Shown here: piece by piece, positions 48,590 to 60,269 of the stretch
Position numbering within the stretch: position 1 is the first letter of the stretch
Layout: each line of letters starts with the position of its first letter
Assembly (NCBI GenBank): GCA_021234155.1
Contig: JAJEKV010000011.1
Span: forward strand, 992,001-1,056,000
Direction: 5' to 3'
Length of the DNA: 64,000 nt
DNA from: Isoetes taiwanensis
Taxonomy: Eukaryota; Streptophyta; Lycopodiopsida; Isoetales; Isoetaceae
The notes under the pieces: generated by a model
Seen by the model: the letters and a program-made list of their open reading frames with translations, nothing else
Databases searched by the model: none
Told to the model about the DNA's origin: nothing
Program-made: the position numbers and the translations under genes

Positions 48590-49549
48590 ATATAAACTAT
48601 ACTCGCTGCTTCAGCCCAAAATTGTGTATTTAAACCAGAATGAAGCAACATACTCCGAATAGCATTCAAGGCGGTTTTCTTACGTTACGCCACTCCATTA
48701 TTTGTGGTGTATGTGGTAATCAGTAAATTCTCTCGAGAAAAGCATTAGTACAAAAAGAGTCAAATACATGATTCTTAAATTCACCACCATTGTCACTGCG
48801 AATGCTTTTTAAGGGCACATCCATCTGCAATTCCACCATTGCCTTCCACTTACAGAACGTTGAGAAAACATCAGATTTCTTCTTGAGAGAAAAGATGAAA
48901 GAATAACGTGAGTAATCATCAATGATTAAGAGAAAATATATGGCACCACCAAGTGACCGTGGCAATGGTCCACAAAGGTCCATATGGACCAACTCCAAAA
49001 TAGAAGATGCACGAGGTCCAACATGATTAAAAGAACACCGACAAGGCTTACCAAGTACACAAGCCTCACATGGTGCCAAGAGTGCTCGAGAATCCATCGA
49101 GAAGCCATTAACGATACCATGTCGCTTCATGTCCAACAAGACTGAAAAAGAGGCATGACAAAAGCGTCCATGCCATAAATCTCCATCAGGATGTCGTGCA
49201 GTAAGAGCATAGATTAGACCATCTGTAATTCGGTACTCATATAAATTGTGATGGCGCATGCCAGTACCAAGTATTAAGCCATCTTTCAAAAGGTAGCAAA
49301 ATAACTCATCAAAGTAAAGATGAATACCAACATCAGTTAATCGAGAAACAGAAAGTAAATGACGATGTAAAGCAGGAACATGTAAAACACCACGCAAAGA
49401 ATGAATTCCTGAATGAGCTCGTAATGGTAGATCACCAATACCAAGAATTTGTTGACGACTGTCATCTCCCATATAAACATATTTTAAAACGCGCAAGGGA
49501 TGGTAATTTCTGAGCAAGGATTTCTCATATACCATATGTTGCATTGCAC
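48590..49549 (-). pseudogene. Ty1/copia protease-integrase region, copy 2
   Basis: A 274-codon frame (49544-48720) runs without a break from GATQHMVYE through the GAG-pre-integrase motif (LWHGRFCHAS, CEACVLGKPCR) and the integrase core with HMDLCGPLP, IIDDYSRYSF and SDNGGEF. It retains the 19 bases missing in copy 1. After 48720 the frame is lost, although an integrase C-terminal stretch is still visible to about 48590. Reverse transcriptase is absent. Confidence 0.85.
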
Positions 49550-49829
49550 CTAGATGAAAAATTGCATAAAGCTGTAAACATAATAGCTAGACAACACCAT
49601 ATAAATTCAAGATAATACTATAAGTTAGGAACTTAATATTTCAATACCACACACAATATCAATGCTCAACAATATATATAAGAAATAAATTCCAACACTA
49701 TATGTAGAAGTTGACACCATGGTGCAACACACAATAACACATGAATGAGGAACATGCTGTATACACACATGCCATCACCATTGCTTAACACACAATACCA
49801 TCATTATTATTTGGGAGCAGGATGCACAC
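49550..49829 (-). other. 280-bp GT-AG intron-like gap, copy 2
   Basis: This is the same length and position as 5885-6164, splitting the Asp-Ser-Gly protease triplet. The donor GTGTGC and the acceptor TTTTTCATCTAG are unchanged between copies. Confidence 0.7.
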
Positions 49830-50294
49830 CTGAATCTATCATCATGTTGTCGGTACTCCCTAAAACATTTGTACTAGCTTGTACAGGATGTCCAATTGTT
49901 CTTTCCACACCATACTGTTCACTATCACGTGATGTATTAACACAATTAGCTTCCATATCTCGTTTCTCATCATCTTTTCTATCAAAGCATCATGCAATGC
50001 CATGGCCATCACGACCACAATATTCACACACAATAGATTGATATCTAGATTGATATCCACGTGATCCACGACCACATCCATATCCACTACGACAAAAAGT
50101 GTTATAATCATGGCGACCATTATAATCACTGCGACCATACACACTACTACGACCATAACCCCCACGCCCATGGTCATATCCTCCATCATAACCTCGACCA
50201 TAACTACGGCCATAACCACGACCAAAGGATCCATCATAACCACGACCAAAAGACCGAAATCTTTTTCTTTGTTCAGAAGACTCAGAAGGTGGGT
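49830..50294 (-). pseudogene. gag: Copia Gag, C-terminal part, copy 2
   Basis: It holds the Gly-Tyr-Arg-rich tract and the zinc knuckle. The knuckle has a TGA at about 49990 where copy 1 has an Arg codon, and the tract is one repeat shorter. The compound insertion at 50295 separates it from the capsid part. Confidence 0.85.
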
Positions 50295-50469
50295 TTCTTT
50301 TCCTTGTATCTAGAACCAATATGTAGCATAATAACAGGGGGTTTTCTTTGTGTTTTTGTACGCTTTTCACAAAGGTTTTCCTATGATTTCGTGATGTATT
50401 CAAATAGATGTACTAATGCGTACATCTAGAGTGCACCATTTCTGAGCCATTGACTTTAGCCTTTTTTTT

Positions 50470-50650
50470 TTCCAATGATCAACAACCAATGGCTCACAAC
50501 AAAAGCCTTTTTTTTGTGCGTGTGGTGCATAATGGTCAACAACCAATGACTCACAACAAAAGCCCTCTTTTTGTGCGTGTGGTGCATAATGGTCAACAAC
50601 CAATGGCTCACAAACAAAAGCCCTCTTTTTGTGTATGTGGTGCATAATGG
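50470..50650 (+). repeat. Three-copy tandem repeat, about 60-bp unit
   Basis: The core GTGGTGCATAATGGTCAACA recurs with CCAATGGCTCACAACAAAAG and a T-run. It gives spurious open frames on both strands. Confidence 0.8.
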
Positions 50651-51416
50651 GCACATGAAGAGCTTGAAGGGCGCATGTAGTGCAGTTTCCCCGCTGGAAA
50701 CACATTTCTTATCATAACTTTTGATCCAGAGCTCTGTTTGAGATGATTTTTATTGCGTTGGAAAGCTCTCTCCGAGATCTTTTTGATAGTGTATCATATG
50801 GATATGTTTGGTTAAGTTATCTATGCTAAAACAGCAATTTTTCGGCCGGGTTTGGTAGGCTTTCACATCCTACCAGCCGATTAATACAGGATTGCGCTAT
50901 TGGATATTGTTTTATGGCTCATTCCGAACGAAGGTTGCAAAAAATTACCATGCATTTTTAGATTTTGAGGCAGTTATTAAGCAAATTCCAAGGCTTCTAG
51001 ATCCTTGTGCTAACAAGCAGAAAAGTTTCCCACTTTGGTTTCTCACCACAAGAATCCATGGAGGCCAAAGGCTGCTGTTAAATTCCAGTTGAAAAATGTT
51101 TGTGTATGGGTGTTGCAAACTTTATGACTTTCAGAATAATGGGATCAAATGAATTCTAGATTTTTTCTGGTTTGAATTCTAAAATTTTTGTCACACCGGA
51201 GGGGGGGACGTCCCTAAGGCCCGAAGGGGCCAAATTTTTTTTTTTGCAACACAAACCATTAACATCCAACATATAAAAATTAAATCCCCCCAACACATAA
51301 CAACCAACACGTAACAACCATTGACATTAACAACCAACACGTAACTACTATTGACATTAATTAACACAACCATTGGGTCCAACACATTTAAATTAAAATC
51401 CCCCTTAAACCCCCTT

Positions 51417-51694
51417 TGGTTTGGGTGCATATTCACACGGGGGGGTGACGTAGGGCAGCGAGAGCCCTCATAATTGTATTTTGTACGTACAAAATCAACA
51501 CCATATAGTATTCCGTTTGAAATCTTATAGTATTTTGCGAATCTTGTTATACAGTATAGCAAATTTTGTACTTGCATACCCCACAAACGAGGAACTTTAC
51601 GTACGGTGTAGATTAAGGAATAAGGGGTGAATATGCCTATCCAACAGCTCTCGTTGCCTGGAGTCACCCCCCGTGTGAATATGCACCCAAACCA
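51417..51694. mobile_element. 278-bp MITE with long terminal inverted repeats
   Basis: The left end TGGTTTGGGTGCATATTCAC and beyond (about 32 bases) is matched inverted at the right end, with one extra G on the left. No coding capacity. Flanks share only TT, so a target duplication was not established. Confidence 0.8.
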
Positions 51695-52367
51695 TTATAG
51701 TGTCTTTGACGTCAGGGGGTGCAATAACTCGGCGCACATGGTCTTCTAAGGATTCACACGCGTCCTCAAAAGTAACATGCTTCTTATTCATCAATATAGA
51801 AATGATGACCCCGAATTCAGAGGATGAAAAAGTTTCCAATAGCTGCATCACCAATTCATCTTTGGATATAGGCGCTCCGGCAGCAGCTAATTGTTCAATT
51901 ATTTCTTTGAAGCGATCAACATGAGCTCTAACAGTACTTGATGAATCATATTGGAGATTTGCCAAACTCCTCTTCAAGAAAAGGACTTCTTGCTTTGTTC
52001 TCTTATTGTAAACCTGCTCTAAATAATTCCAGATCTCACTGGATGTGATAAATTGATCAACATCCGCATGGATAGAATCTTTCAATCCATACACTGAGAG
52101 ACGCCGTGCTGCACGATCTTTGGTTTTCGATTGCTCCTTCTCTTTAAGCCATGTATCAAAAGTTTGTCCAGAAGTAATCAATTGATCATTCAACATTGGT
52201 TGCTTGGGACACTCCTTTTTTCCAATTATATAATCAAGCAAATCATCACTCTCTAACACACATTTAATCTTCCTCTTCCAACCAGGATATCCAGTACCGT
52301 TGAAAACATAAATTGTTTTAGCTGATGAATCGCCCTTCACGGTTATCACCTGCAGCTCTGATACCAT
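51695..52367 (-). pseudogene. gag: Copia Gag, N-terminal capsid part, copy 2
   Basis: It is open from ATG 52367 through YPGWKRKI, YGLKDSIHADVD and the following capsid region until the insertion. It differs from copy 1 by a few substitutions only. The primer-binding site TGGTATCAGAGC (minus) is at 52355-52366. Confidence 0.85.
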
Positions 52368-52438
52368 GATGAAAATCTAGACAAAGCATATAAAGGAAGA
52401 GAGACACAGAGGACGAAAGAGAGACAAGCGATGATCCC

Positions 52439-52453
52439 CCCGGCGTTGCCGGG
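52439..52453. repeat. GC-rich palindrome CCCGGCGTTGCCGGG
   Basis: Exact reverse complement of 1411-1425. It lies in the probable LTR of the Copia element; the copy-1 equivalent at about 7396 has lost the symmetry. Confidence 0.55.
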
Positions 52454-53130
52454 CATAAATACAGTTCCATTGTAGAAATTGGACTTAATTCATTGCATTT
52501 GGATAATTGATTATTTCTTCTTCTAGGTGTCCTATTCCTATTGTATTAATATAGGAGCGAATGATATTTTCCAGTAGGTGGATTAACCCTGGAGTATTAG
52601 AGGCGTTGACCATATAGTCAAATTATGAATTTGAATACCATGTCTTGTTACACTGTACATGCACCATGATGGTTGTCTCGTGTTTTGTTAGAATGTACGT
52701 GCACCAATTCGTATCCATCCTTATATTAGATGTGGTTGTTCATTTAAGTCCATGAATGGAAGTTGTACGCCAATGCATTGGAGCCGAGAATACACTTTTC
52801 TGCCTAGTTAAGATTAGATGAAATTGTACACCAATGCATTGGAGATGCTTTTGTGCCTAGTGAAGATGAAATGTTTAGATGAGTACTCGTGCCTTGTAAC
52901 ATCGTGTATTTATCAAGCTTTTTCCATTGCTACTTTTATGTGGCACTTGCAAAAGAGAATACCCCAAAATTAGAGCTGGATTGAAGAAGAAGTTTTACTC
53001 GGTCTTGATAGATTTTAGCGTAGATGTCATTAGGGTTGTTGCATCATGTGCAATGGTACCTAAATCATATGACACACTAAGAACACATCATCCAAGAGCA
53101 CATGCTATAGTAATAGTAAGTTCGAATTAA

Positions 53131-54355
53131 GGCCCTTTTTCCACGACACTCCTGTCTTATATTTATCAAGCTACTATTGGGCCACCTAAGAATATAAGAC
53201 AAGGTAGCTTTTCCATTGCAACTTTTAAGACATGTCACATATAAGGACCGTACAACTTTGAAGTCTTATTTTCTTCCGGGGGAAAGCCCCCGCCAGAAAA
53301 TAAGACAGGAAGACCTATCCAATCAGAGACATTCTTTACCTGAAACTTCGGATGTCGCAAAAAAAAGATTGGGCAGGAAGGAATCGTTGGGCTGTATATC
53401 ATGGACTGCAATCGCCGGAACTCCCTGGAAATCTGGTCGAAATCTGGAGCTGAAGAGAGTCGGATTTGGAGAGTCGAAATCTGGAGCTACATGTCGAAAT
53501 CTGGCTGAACAGAGTCGGATTTGGCAGAAGGTCGAAATCTGGCTGAAGAGAGTCGGATTTGGCAGAAGCAAGACACAGCATGCCGATTTTTTTAGCACGC
53601 CACTGCCCTTTTCCCAACAGACGCAGGCACATTCACAGAAAAGAGTGACTGGAAGAAAGAGGCCGATTGAGGCAGATTGAGTGAATTGAAAGGAGGCCGA
53701 TTGAGGCAGAAGGTTCAAATGTTGCAGAAGGACTGGCAATCCCAGCTCTGCTCTGCTTCCAGGTCCCTCTGATTTCTTCACACTGGATATCCGGAAAAGA
53801 ATGCCTCTGATTATGGGTCCATCGCCATAAAGGTGCAAGCAATCCCGGCTCTGCTCTGCTTCCAGTTCCCCCCAGGGGATTCACCTCTATGTATTTTGGA
53901 TATGGCATCTGCGTTCCTAGGGTCAGGCAAAACCCCCTTACCATACGCAGAATATTGGCTTGATATACCCTTATACTCTTTAAAATACAACTAGATAAGT
54001 AAAATAAATGGTAAATACCCCTTATTATAAGTACAAAATAGGCAATAAAAAACCCCTTAGCGTACACTCAGATGGTTTATATGCATAACACAAGTGAATC
54101 CCCCTTGCAGTTCCCTCTGATTTCTTCACAGAGATTCGTGACAGAGATTCGAGTTCTTGTTGTTTTTAGTTTTAGACGCAGCGCAGTGGAAAAGCAAAAA
54201 ATATAAGAGGTGTCTTATATATTAAGGACATGTCGCATAAAAGTCAGTGGGAAAGGTTTTGATTTGAGACATGACGTGGAGATGACATGGAGTCTTATAT
54301 GCTGTCTTATTGCATTGCGACAGCCATATTTTAGTCCTGCCGTGGAAAAAGGGCC
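53131..54355. mobile_element. 1225-bp PIF/Harbinger-like non-autonomous element
   Basis: The termini are a perfect 15-bp inverted repeat GGCCCTTTTTCCACG. The flanking TAA at 53128-53130 and 54356-54358 is a 3-bp target duplication, and the empty site in copy 1 (about 8091) has a single TAA. Both features match PIF/Harbinger (Tourist-like) elements. GTCTTAT motifs recur near both ends, and an internal hairpin pairs 53266-53285 with about 53291-53310. An imperfect GTCGAAATCTGG tandem repeat lies at 53428-53570. No transposase gene is present. Confidence 0.9.
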
Positions 54356-54874
54356 TAAGAGTCTTACTTTTTGTTGCTACACAAAGTGGATAAGGTTATT
54401 TACATAATCTGGGGATATTATGTGATCGATTTATTTAGGAACCTAAAACATGTTGAACTAAAGCAAATATAGATGGAACGAATGGATGTTGTAACAAAAT
54501 GTTTGAGATTAATCAGTGATCAATGAGGTAGTGCAAATGAGAGATTTAGGATATGCACGACTTTAGAATCCCTTATTTTTTATAAAATCTCTAAAGGGCA
54601 CCAATAATAACGTATAATTTAAATGATGTTAAGAGATGCATCCATGAAGTCTTCAAACCCTAGCCATTCAAATCAACCATGCATGTCTTAGAGTCTTTAA
54701 ATTTTCAAGATCCCATTATTGTTACACATGTAGCTAGAATATAGACCAACTAAGAATAAACTAAGTAAATCAGATATCATGAAGCACATCAATTTAAACT
54801 TGAATCATACGAATGGCCAAATCAGAAGTTAAACATTGAAATCATGGTATAACATGCATGAAAGATACCAATAA

Positions 54875-56430
54875 TGTGACGTCCCCTACTCGTATACGGT
54901 ACTCTCACCGTATACAAACAGGAGTTCTTCCCCCACATCAGCTCCATGCTGATACAGGGCCCTCCACGTATCACTGCACCCGTAACGAGTCCCAGTGGGA
55001 AGAATGAAGGTGTCATTCTACCCTGTCTCCCTCAGGGCCTACCTAGCTGCGGAAGCGTAAACATACATGTCAGTACTCAACATAATCCTCCATCCACCCA
55101 GAAGGGTAGTATATCAACATCTGCATAGACAATGGTCAGCACATCACATAGGGAATCCTACCCAAGGCTCAGACTCAAGGGGATGACTGACGGCTTGGGT
55201 CTCCAGAGTTCATTGCAGACAGAATTCATGGCAATGGATTTGGCTGGCATAAGAACATGGCATAGGGTTGTCCACTCCATCCGCCCCTCCCGTGCACACT
55301 TTGCGAGTAGGGCTGAAAAGTGTCGGGACTGGCTATGGGATGCATAGCCGAAAGGGCTATTCACGGGGTCATCATCCCGGTTCCGATGGGGCAGGTAGGG
55401 ATCACTCCCTCAGAGATCTACATCTTGACTCAAGGTGACTAGTGGGCCTTGCTTTCGTATTCGGATGAACCCTTTGGAAAGTGTACACCACTTCACGGGT
55501 GTCGAGCCCATGCCTTACCCGCACTCAGTGGTAAGCCATTAGGCCTAGTCACAATGATCCCTGGTAGGCTTTACACACCAGAGGGATCGTTCAAGAGTCA
55601 GAACATGAACCTCCTTCTCAGCCAGTCTGGCCCCTTCACCCACAACCAGGTGTGGCTCTTGTACACAGGCCGAATCTACAGTGTGCTAGAGAGGCTACTC
55701 TAGGAGCATCAACTACAAGCTTTAGAGCCTCTACCCCCCTTCCCAATACAAGGAGTTCACAGAAATACATCATCCAAATACATCACAGAATAACTAAAGA
55801 ACTAGATCTAATCTATATCATAGAGTTAGGTTCTTTAGTTAGTATCCGAGATCTAAGATCTAGATAGCTACTATGGGCAATTTAATAGTCTAAACCTACT
55901 GATTCTATGACTAGAAGACGGTTTAAGCTATTAGATTGACCAAATACCTGATCCTTGAGTGGCTCCTCCTGACCTGAGTTCAACCATCCTGCTGAGCTGA
56001 TCGAATTCAAGGGAACTGATGGCGCAATTCGCTTGGGCAGCGTCTGGGAGGCGGTTTTGGCTCCTGGGGCAGCCAAAACTGAGCTCTAAAACCCTAAGGA
56101 CGAAAAACTAGCAAGCTAGGGTTTTCCTACCCTAAATAGACATGGGGTTTAGGCTAGGGTTTTCAATTACCCATTTTGGCATGTGGGATAATTGAAAAGG
56201 CCCCACTTGCCTTTAATGGCTAGGTGGCAAAATATGCCAACATGGAAAGGTGTGCCCACATTAATGTGCACATGTGCACATTAATAACATGTGAACATAT
56301 CTAGCAAGTTGCCCCCAAGGGCTACTTACCTGGCTATCCGTTGGCGTACACGTCGGTCGGAGTGGCGTGTACGCGTGACGGGGCAGTACAGTATACGTCC
56401 TGGGACCGTATACTGTGCTGGAACGTCACA
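54875..56430 (+). mobile_element. 1556-bp solo LTR, probably Ty3/gypsy type
   Basis: It begins TGTGACGTCCCC and ends GGAACGTCACA, i.e. TG...CA termini with a 7-bp inverted TGTGACG/CGTCACA. The 5-bp AATAA duplication lies at 54870-54874 and 56431-56435; copy 1 (about 10989) has a single AATAA. There is no internal domain. TGTGACGTC starts are typical of plant Gypsy LTRs. Orientation is inferred from the TG end. Confidence 0.88.
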
Positions 56431-57283
56431 AATAAAATATAGGAAAGGGATTAAAAAAAGGCCACTCGGAAGCTTTACTAAATGGTTTGCAAGAAGACTA
56501 TGACTATCACAATGACACACTCCGGATAACTATCTGATCTAGTTGCATAAATATTATGCACCCTGAAGCAACGTGAAAGATTAATCTACAACATAAATAA
56601 AGGGTGTGACCAAGGGCTAGACTTCTGAGTGCAAATTGTTGAGATTGCCGAATCTAAAAATGTACATTGCATCATATAATGTATTTCACATGCATGTGCA
56701 TAACAAATTTCTAAGATTGCCCAAGAAAAAAAAATGTACGTTGCATCACATAATGCATTTAGGATTTGCATTTACCTTTGTGCATAATGCTTTAGCTTTT
56801 AAGTACATAATGCATTTAGCTTTGTGCGAGCAAATGGTGTTTCAATAGTAGAGCGATTGTGAAGTAAAATAGTAGAAATGTGTGGAAAACATGGCTGACC
56901 TGATTAGATTCTCTATAGCCTTAATGGACATAGGTGACCTGATCAGAATCTCTGCTAAGGATGTATGATAGAATGATTAGATCTTCGTATAACAAAACTA
57001 AGGCATCAAGAACAACCAAGGCTGCAAATATGGAAGTAGAGCAAGCTGAAAAAAACATCGTCGATGGCTCAAATAATTGATACGCAAATACAGAGCAATT
57101 TTGAAGAATAAGCAGAACAATGGAAGAATAAGAAAAGCCACAAATAGAAGTTGGAGATGAGTGTTTTAAGTCTTTCAGGCATGTATACTATACTTTGAGA
57201 TCCATATCGCACTTTAATAAACACCCCTTAAAGTTATGAGATTTGACAACTATTGGCTTTATATCTATCTACTGTTCATTACG

Positions 57284-58380
57284 CTAGAAGATGTAGTAGA
57301 CACCATAGCTGGAGCAAACCTGGGAATCTGCATCAAATAATAGTAACGTGTTAACAATTGTCATTGCTATGTGCATACAACATAAACCCGTTAAGCTGAA
57401 TAACTGACGGAGAGAGAAGATGACTTACCTAAATGTTGCAATAGTACTATCAACTCTAACAAATATAGCACTCTGCACAACTCCAGATTTTCTATTGTCA
57501 GAGTCCAGAGTGGGGAGTTTTCTAAAATATACATATTGTTCAGTCTTTCCAATCCCTTCAAAGATGAAACTGCAAGTGTTCAATGGAACAAAGATAACTC
57601 ATGCAAGAGCCCTTTTATCCAGCTTTTTTTGAACTTCCTTTCTAGGAGTCTTTCATCGTCATAATAAGATGGTTGCTTCTTACCTTCTTAATCATGCAAC
57701 AATCACATTGGTGGCAAAATAGAGCAAACAAAAGCCTTGCAGACTCATTTAAATGCAGCAGCAATTTAGTTGAGGGAAGAAGCTGGATATACTCGCAAAA
57801 AAGGGTTACATGGATTAGACATATGAGCAAGCAAGCCATTGAACAATTTCAATCTAGAAATTGATGTGTTTTAAGACATAGCATTTGTCCTGAATAGATT
57901 CCAGTAATGCTTAATGGCACAACTATAGTAATTTCATGTAGTAACAATGATAAATACCTTTAGCATGTCTGGTATTTGCAGTTTGAAGGGAAATTTCGTC
58001 TATCAAAAGTTTGGTACTGGGGCATGCATTTGCATCCTCAATTGAAGCAAACAATTATAGTTATAACATTAAATGTATAGATGTAGAAGCAGAAAAACAC
58101 ATAGACAGAATAGAATATGGAAGTGAACCATTAAAATCCAGAGAAATTATTACATTCTTAAACATGAATGTAATGCTATACTTAAAGCAAATACCTGCAT
58201 AAATTAACATGGTGACGGATAAAGCGATTGTTGTTCTACTTCGTCCAAATCTTCAAGCTGAGCCTCCATTGTTCTGATCTAGACATTTGACAATAGTTTC
58301 ATTATTAACCATGAAGAATATGCACAGTAGAAACAATAAATAGAAACAAATAAATGAATCATAAGCAATTCAGTGTTTTA
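57284..58380 (-). pseudogene. 3' exons of the unidentified spliced gene, copy 2 (partial)
   Basis: This is homologous to 11817-12908. The exon 57429-57569 is undisturbed here: one frame reads NNMYILENSPLWTLTIENLE through to LLQHL at a GT donor, then 57284-57327 ends in TAG. A different frame of the same exon is also open, so the true frame is uncertain. The copy lacks all upstream exons because the duplication ends at 58380. Confidence 0.4.
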
Positions 58381-58742
58381 AAGCAGAGTTTCATTAAAGT
58401 TGGAATTCTGAAGACAAGTTGGAATAATTTTTATATAGTATACCTTGGAGGGTTATGTATACCTCAATACTTATAGTATGGTTATGTGTATTACAAAAGG
58501 TTATGTATACCTGTTGCATACTATGGTTATGTGTATTACAAAAGGTTATGTATACCTGATAACAATAAGATTACAATAAGATAACAATAAGAGTACAACC
58601 AGATTACAATAAGATAACAAGTACTATTATTTTACTATTACTTATATTACGGTTATGTGTATTACAAAAGGTTATGTGTACCTGTTGTATACTAACACAA
58701 CCAGATTACAATAAGATAACAAGTAATATTATTCTTCTACTA

Positions 58743-59069
58743 TTACTCTGAATGATCAGAACTAGCAGAAGGCGCTCCAGAGATCCTTTCGATCATGAAC
58801 ATTTGATACTCCCTATTCCACAGGAGATGGATGATAACATCGACGGGATCAGGATAATGGCGAGGATTGAGAGCAACAGTGGTGAGCCAGTCTTCAAGCG
58901 GTATATCTCGCTCGCGGCACCGCTTGAAGTCCTCATGATTCATCTTGCAAGTGATAGAATCACGTTCAAGACCAGAATAAGTCATAGCTAGACGGAGGCC
59001 AATGTTGCTGCACTTGGCAATTTGATGTATATTTATACCCACCAAAATTATTGATGGTATACCCACCAA
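58743..59069 (-). CDS. Orphan 108-codon frame
   Basis: The minus strand encodes LRLAMTYSGLERDS, then MNHEDFKRCRERDIPLEDW and PRHYPDPVDVIIHLLWNRE, ending SSDHSE-stop. Composition is protein-like, with no low complexity. I recognise no family. An AG acceptor near 59009 suggests it could be a last exon. It may belong to a decayed element. Confidence 0.3.
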   Translation of the reverse strand: MVGIPSIILVGINIHQIAKCSNIGLRLAMTYSGLERDSITCKMNHEDFKRCRERDIPLEDWLTTVALNPRHYPDPVDVIIHLLWNREYQMFMIERISGAPSASSDHSE

Positions 59070-59157
59070 AATTATTGATGGTATATACTCACCAAAATTA
59101 TTGATAGTATATACATAGAAATTATTGAATCATATACATGTATGGTACTCGTATAAT

Positions 59158-59240
59158 GAATAATTCACATCAATAATTTTACTTCACTATAAAAGCGACT
59201 CCATCGATTGGTAGAGCTCATTCATCTCCATGGCTTCCTT
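59158..59240 (+). promoter_or_regulatory. TATA module, copy 1
   Basis: The sequence AATTCACATCAATAATTTT is followed by CACTATAAAA and, about 40 bases later, TTCATCTCCATGG. It is repeated at 59788-59870. It resembles a core promoter plus start codon; the following frame is short. Confidence 0.35.
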
Positions 59241-59787
59241 GCACGATCGTCCGAGAGAACATCCAATCCTTCGGGTGCTACCTTAGCTATAATGATGCGT
59301 GTGAATGCTACTGAAATGGTATCAAACTTGATCCATGGCTGCGGTCAAAGCGAGATGGTCCTGCGAAAGTGCTTGCAAGAAGCTCACTCGTGTTAAGGTC
59401 CACCTTTATTGGCTTCCCCGATCGGGAGATCTTTGAGCTGAATAGCATCACGTGCTTTGATGTTGATGATGAGTGAATCTGTATCTGCTAAGGATATAAT
59501 AATGACATGAGTACCTATGAGTACCTATGAACTATGGAAGCTGTCTTTTATTTTCAATCACACCTATATTAGTCAAGCAGCAATGACGAGTGAATCATCT
59601 ATGATATGTATACCTGTTAAGGATATAATAATATAAGCACTTATGATTTGTGTATCCATTAAGGATATATATAATATAAGCATAGTGAATATTAGTTGAT
59701 GTATAGAATCGAGTACATGATAGAATCATACTGTATGAGTACATGATACTTGTATACGGCTCAATGATGGGCTCTGAGTCCACCCCA

Positions 59788-59870
59788 ATAATTCACATCA
59801 ATAATTTTTACTTCACTATAAAAACAGCTCCATTCGGGGCTAGAGATCATTCATCTCCCATGGATTATTT
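59788..59870 (+). promoter_or_regulatory. TATA module, copy 2
   Basis: This is the partner of 59158-59240, with CACTATAAAA and CATCTCCCATGG. The ATG opens a 26-codon frame ending at 59940. Two copies 630 bases apart suggest a duplicated small transcription unit. Confidence 0.35.
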
Positions 59871-60269
59871 GCCTTCTTCTGTTCACCACATCGAGGCGAT
59901 CAAGTGCTCAATGAGCCACTCGATCTTGTTGGTTGCCTAGATAGGCATATTCTTCTTGATCCCTACTTGCGAAGAAAAGCTTTGGTATTTGAGATTCATT
60001 GCCCTGCGTCAATTAGTGTTATGATCCATCGATATGGCTTTCTGGCGCATGAGCTATGAAATATCGGGGATCACTACTACTGAATCTGAAGATGATTGAA
60101 TCACTGTTCAACATATAAGCACTTGACCATCTTATCTATGAATCATGTATGCATTTATATATTAAAGATGTAGCGGTTATATATGATCACAAATATAGTA
60201 ATGTACAAGATCTTATGTATTAAGATGAAAGATATGTATTACAAGTACAAGATCTCATGTATTAAGATG

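Larger units (their letters stand above)
50295..51694. mobile_element. Compound insertion in Gag, private to copy 2
   Basis: Copy 1 reads straight through this site (about 6638), except for seven bases lost here. The inserted 1.4 kb contains three tandem copies of a unit of about 60 bp (50470-50650), an AT-rich middle, a sequence at 51190-51232 (TCACACCGGAGGGGGGGACG) resembling the MITE terminus, and the MITE at 51417-51694. The whole could be two nested or adjacent elements. Confidence 0.7.
45072..58380 (+). repeat. Segmental duplication, copy 2
   Basis: This is the direct partner of 1438-12908, with the same junction sequences at both ends. It shares the LINE and Copia fragments and the 3' gene exons. 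Private insertions are 50295-51694, 53131-54355 and 54875-56430; the copy-1 LINE (8475-10849) is absent, leaving its empty site near 54741. Confidence 0.9.
58381..60250. other. Repeat-rich interval
   Basis: It contains repeated GGTTATGTGTATTACAAAAG units (58450-58690), ACAATAAGATAACA units (58560-58735), a 22-bp tandem repeat CACCAAAATTATTGATGGTA (59036-59110), and two related TATA-plus-ATG modules at 59158-59240 and 59788-59870. It looks like a decayed multi-repeat element. Confidence 0.5.

Noticed and set aside
53216-53680. 154-codon plus-strand frame and overlapping minus-strand frames
   Set aside because: They lie inside the non-autonomous PIF/Harbinger-like element and are produced by its internal tandem repeat.
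55132-55703. Open frames within 54875-56430
   Set aside because: They are inside the solo LTR and show no protein similarity.
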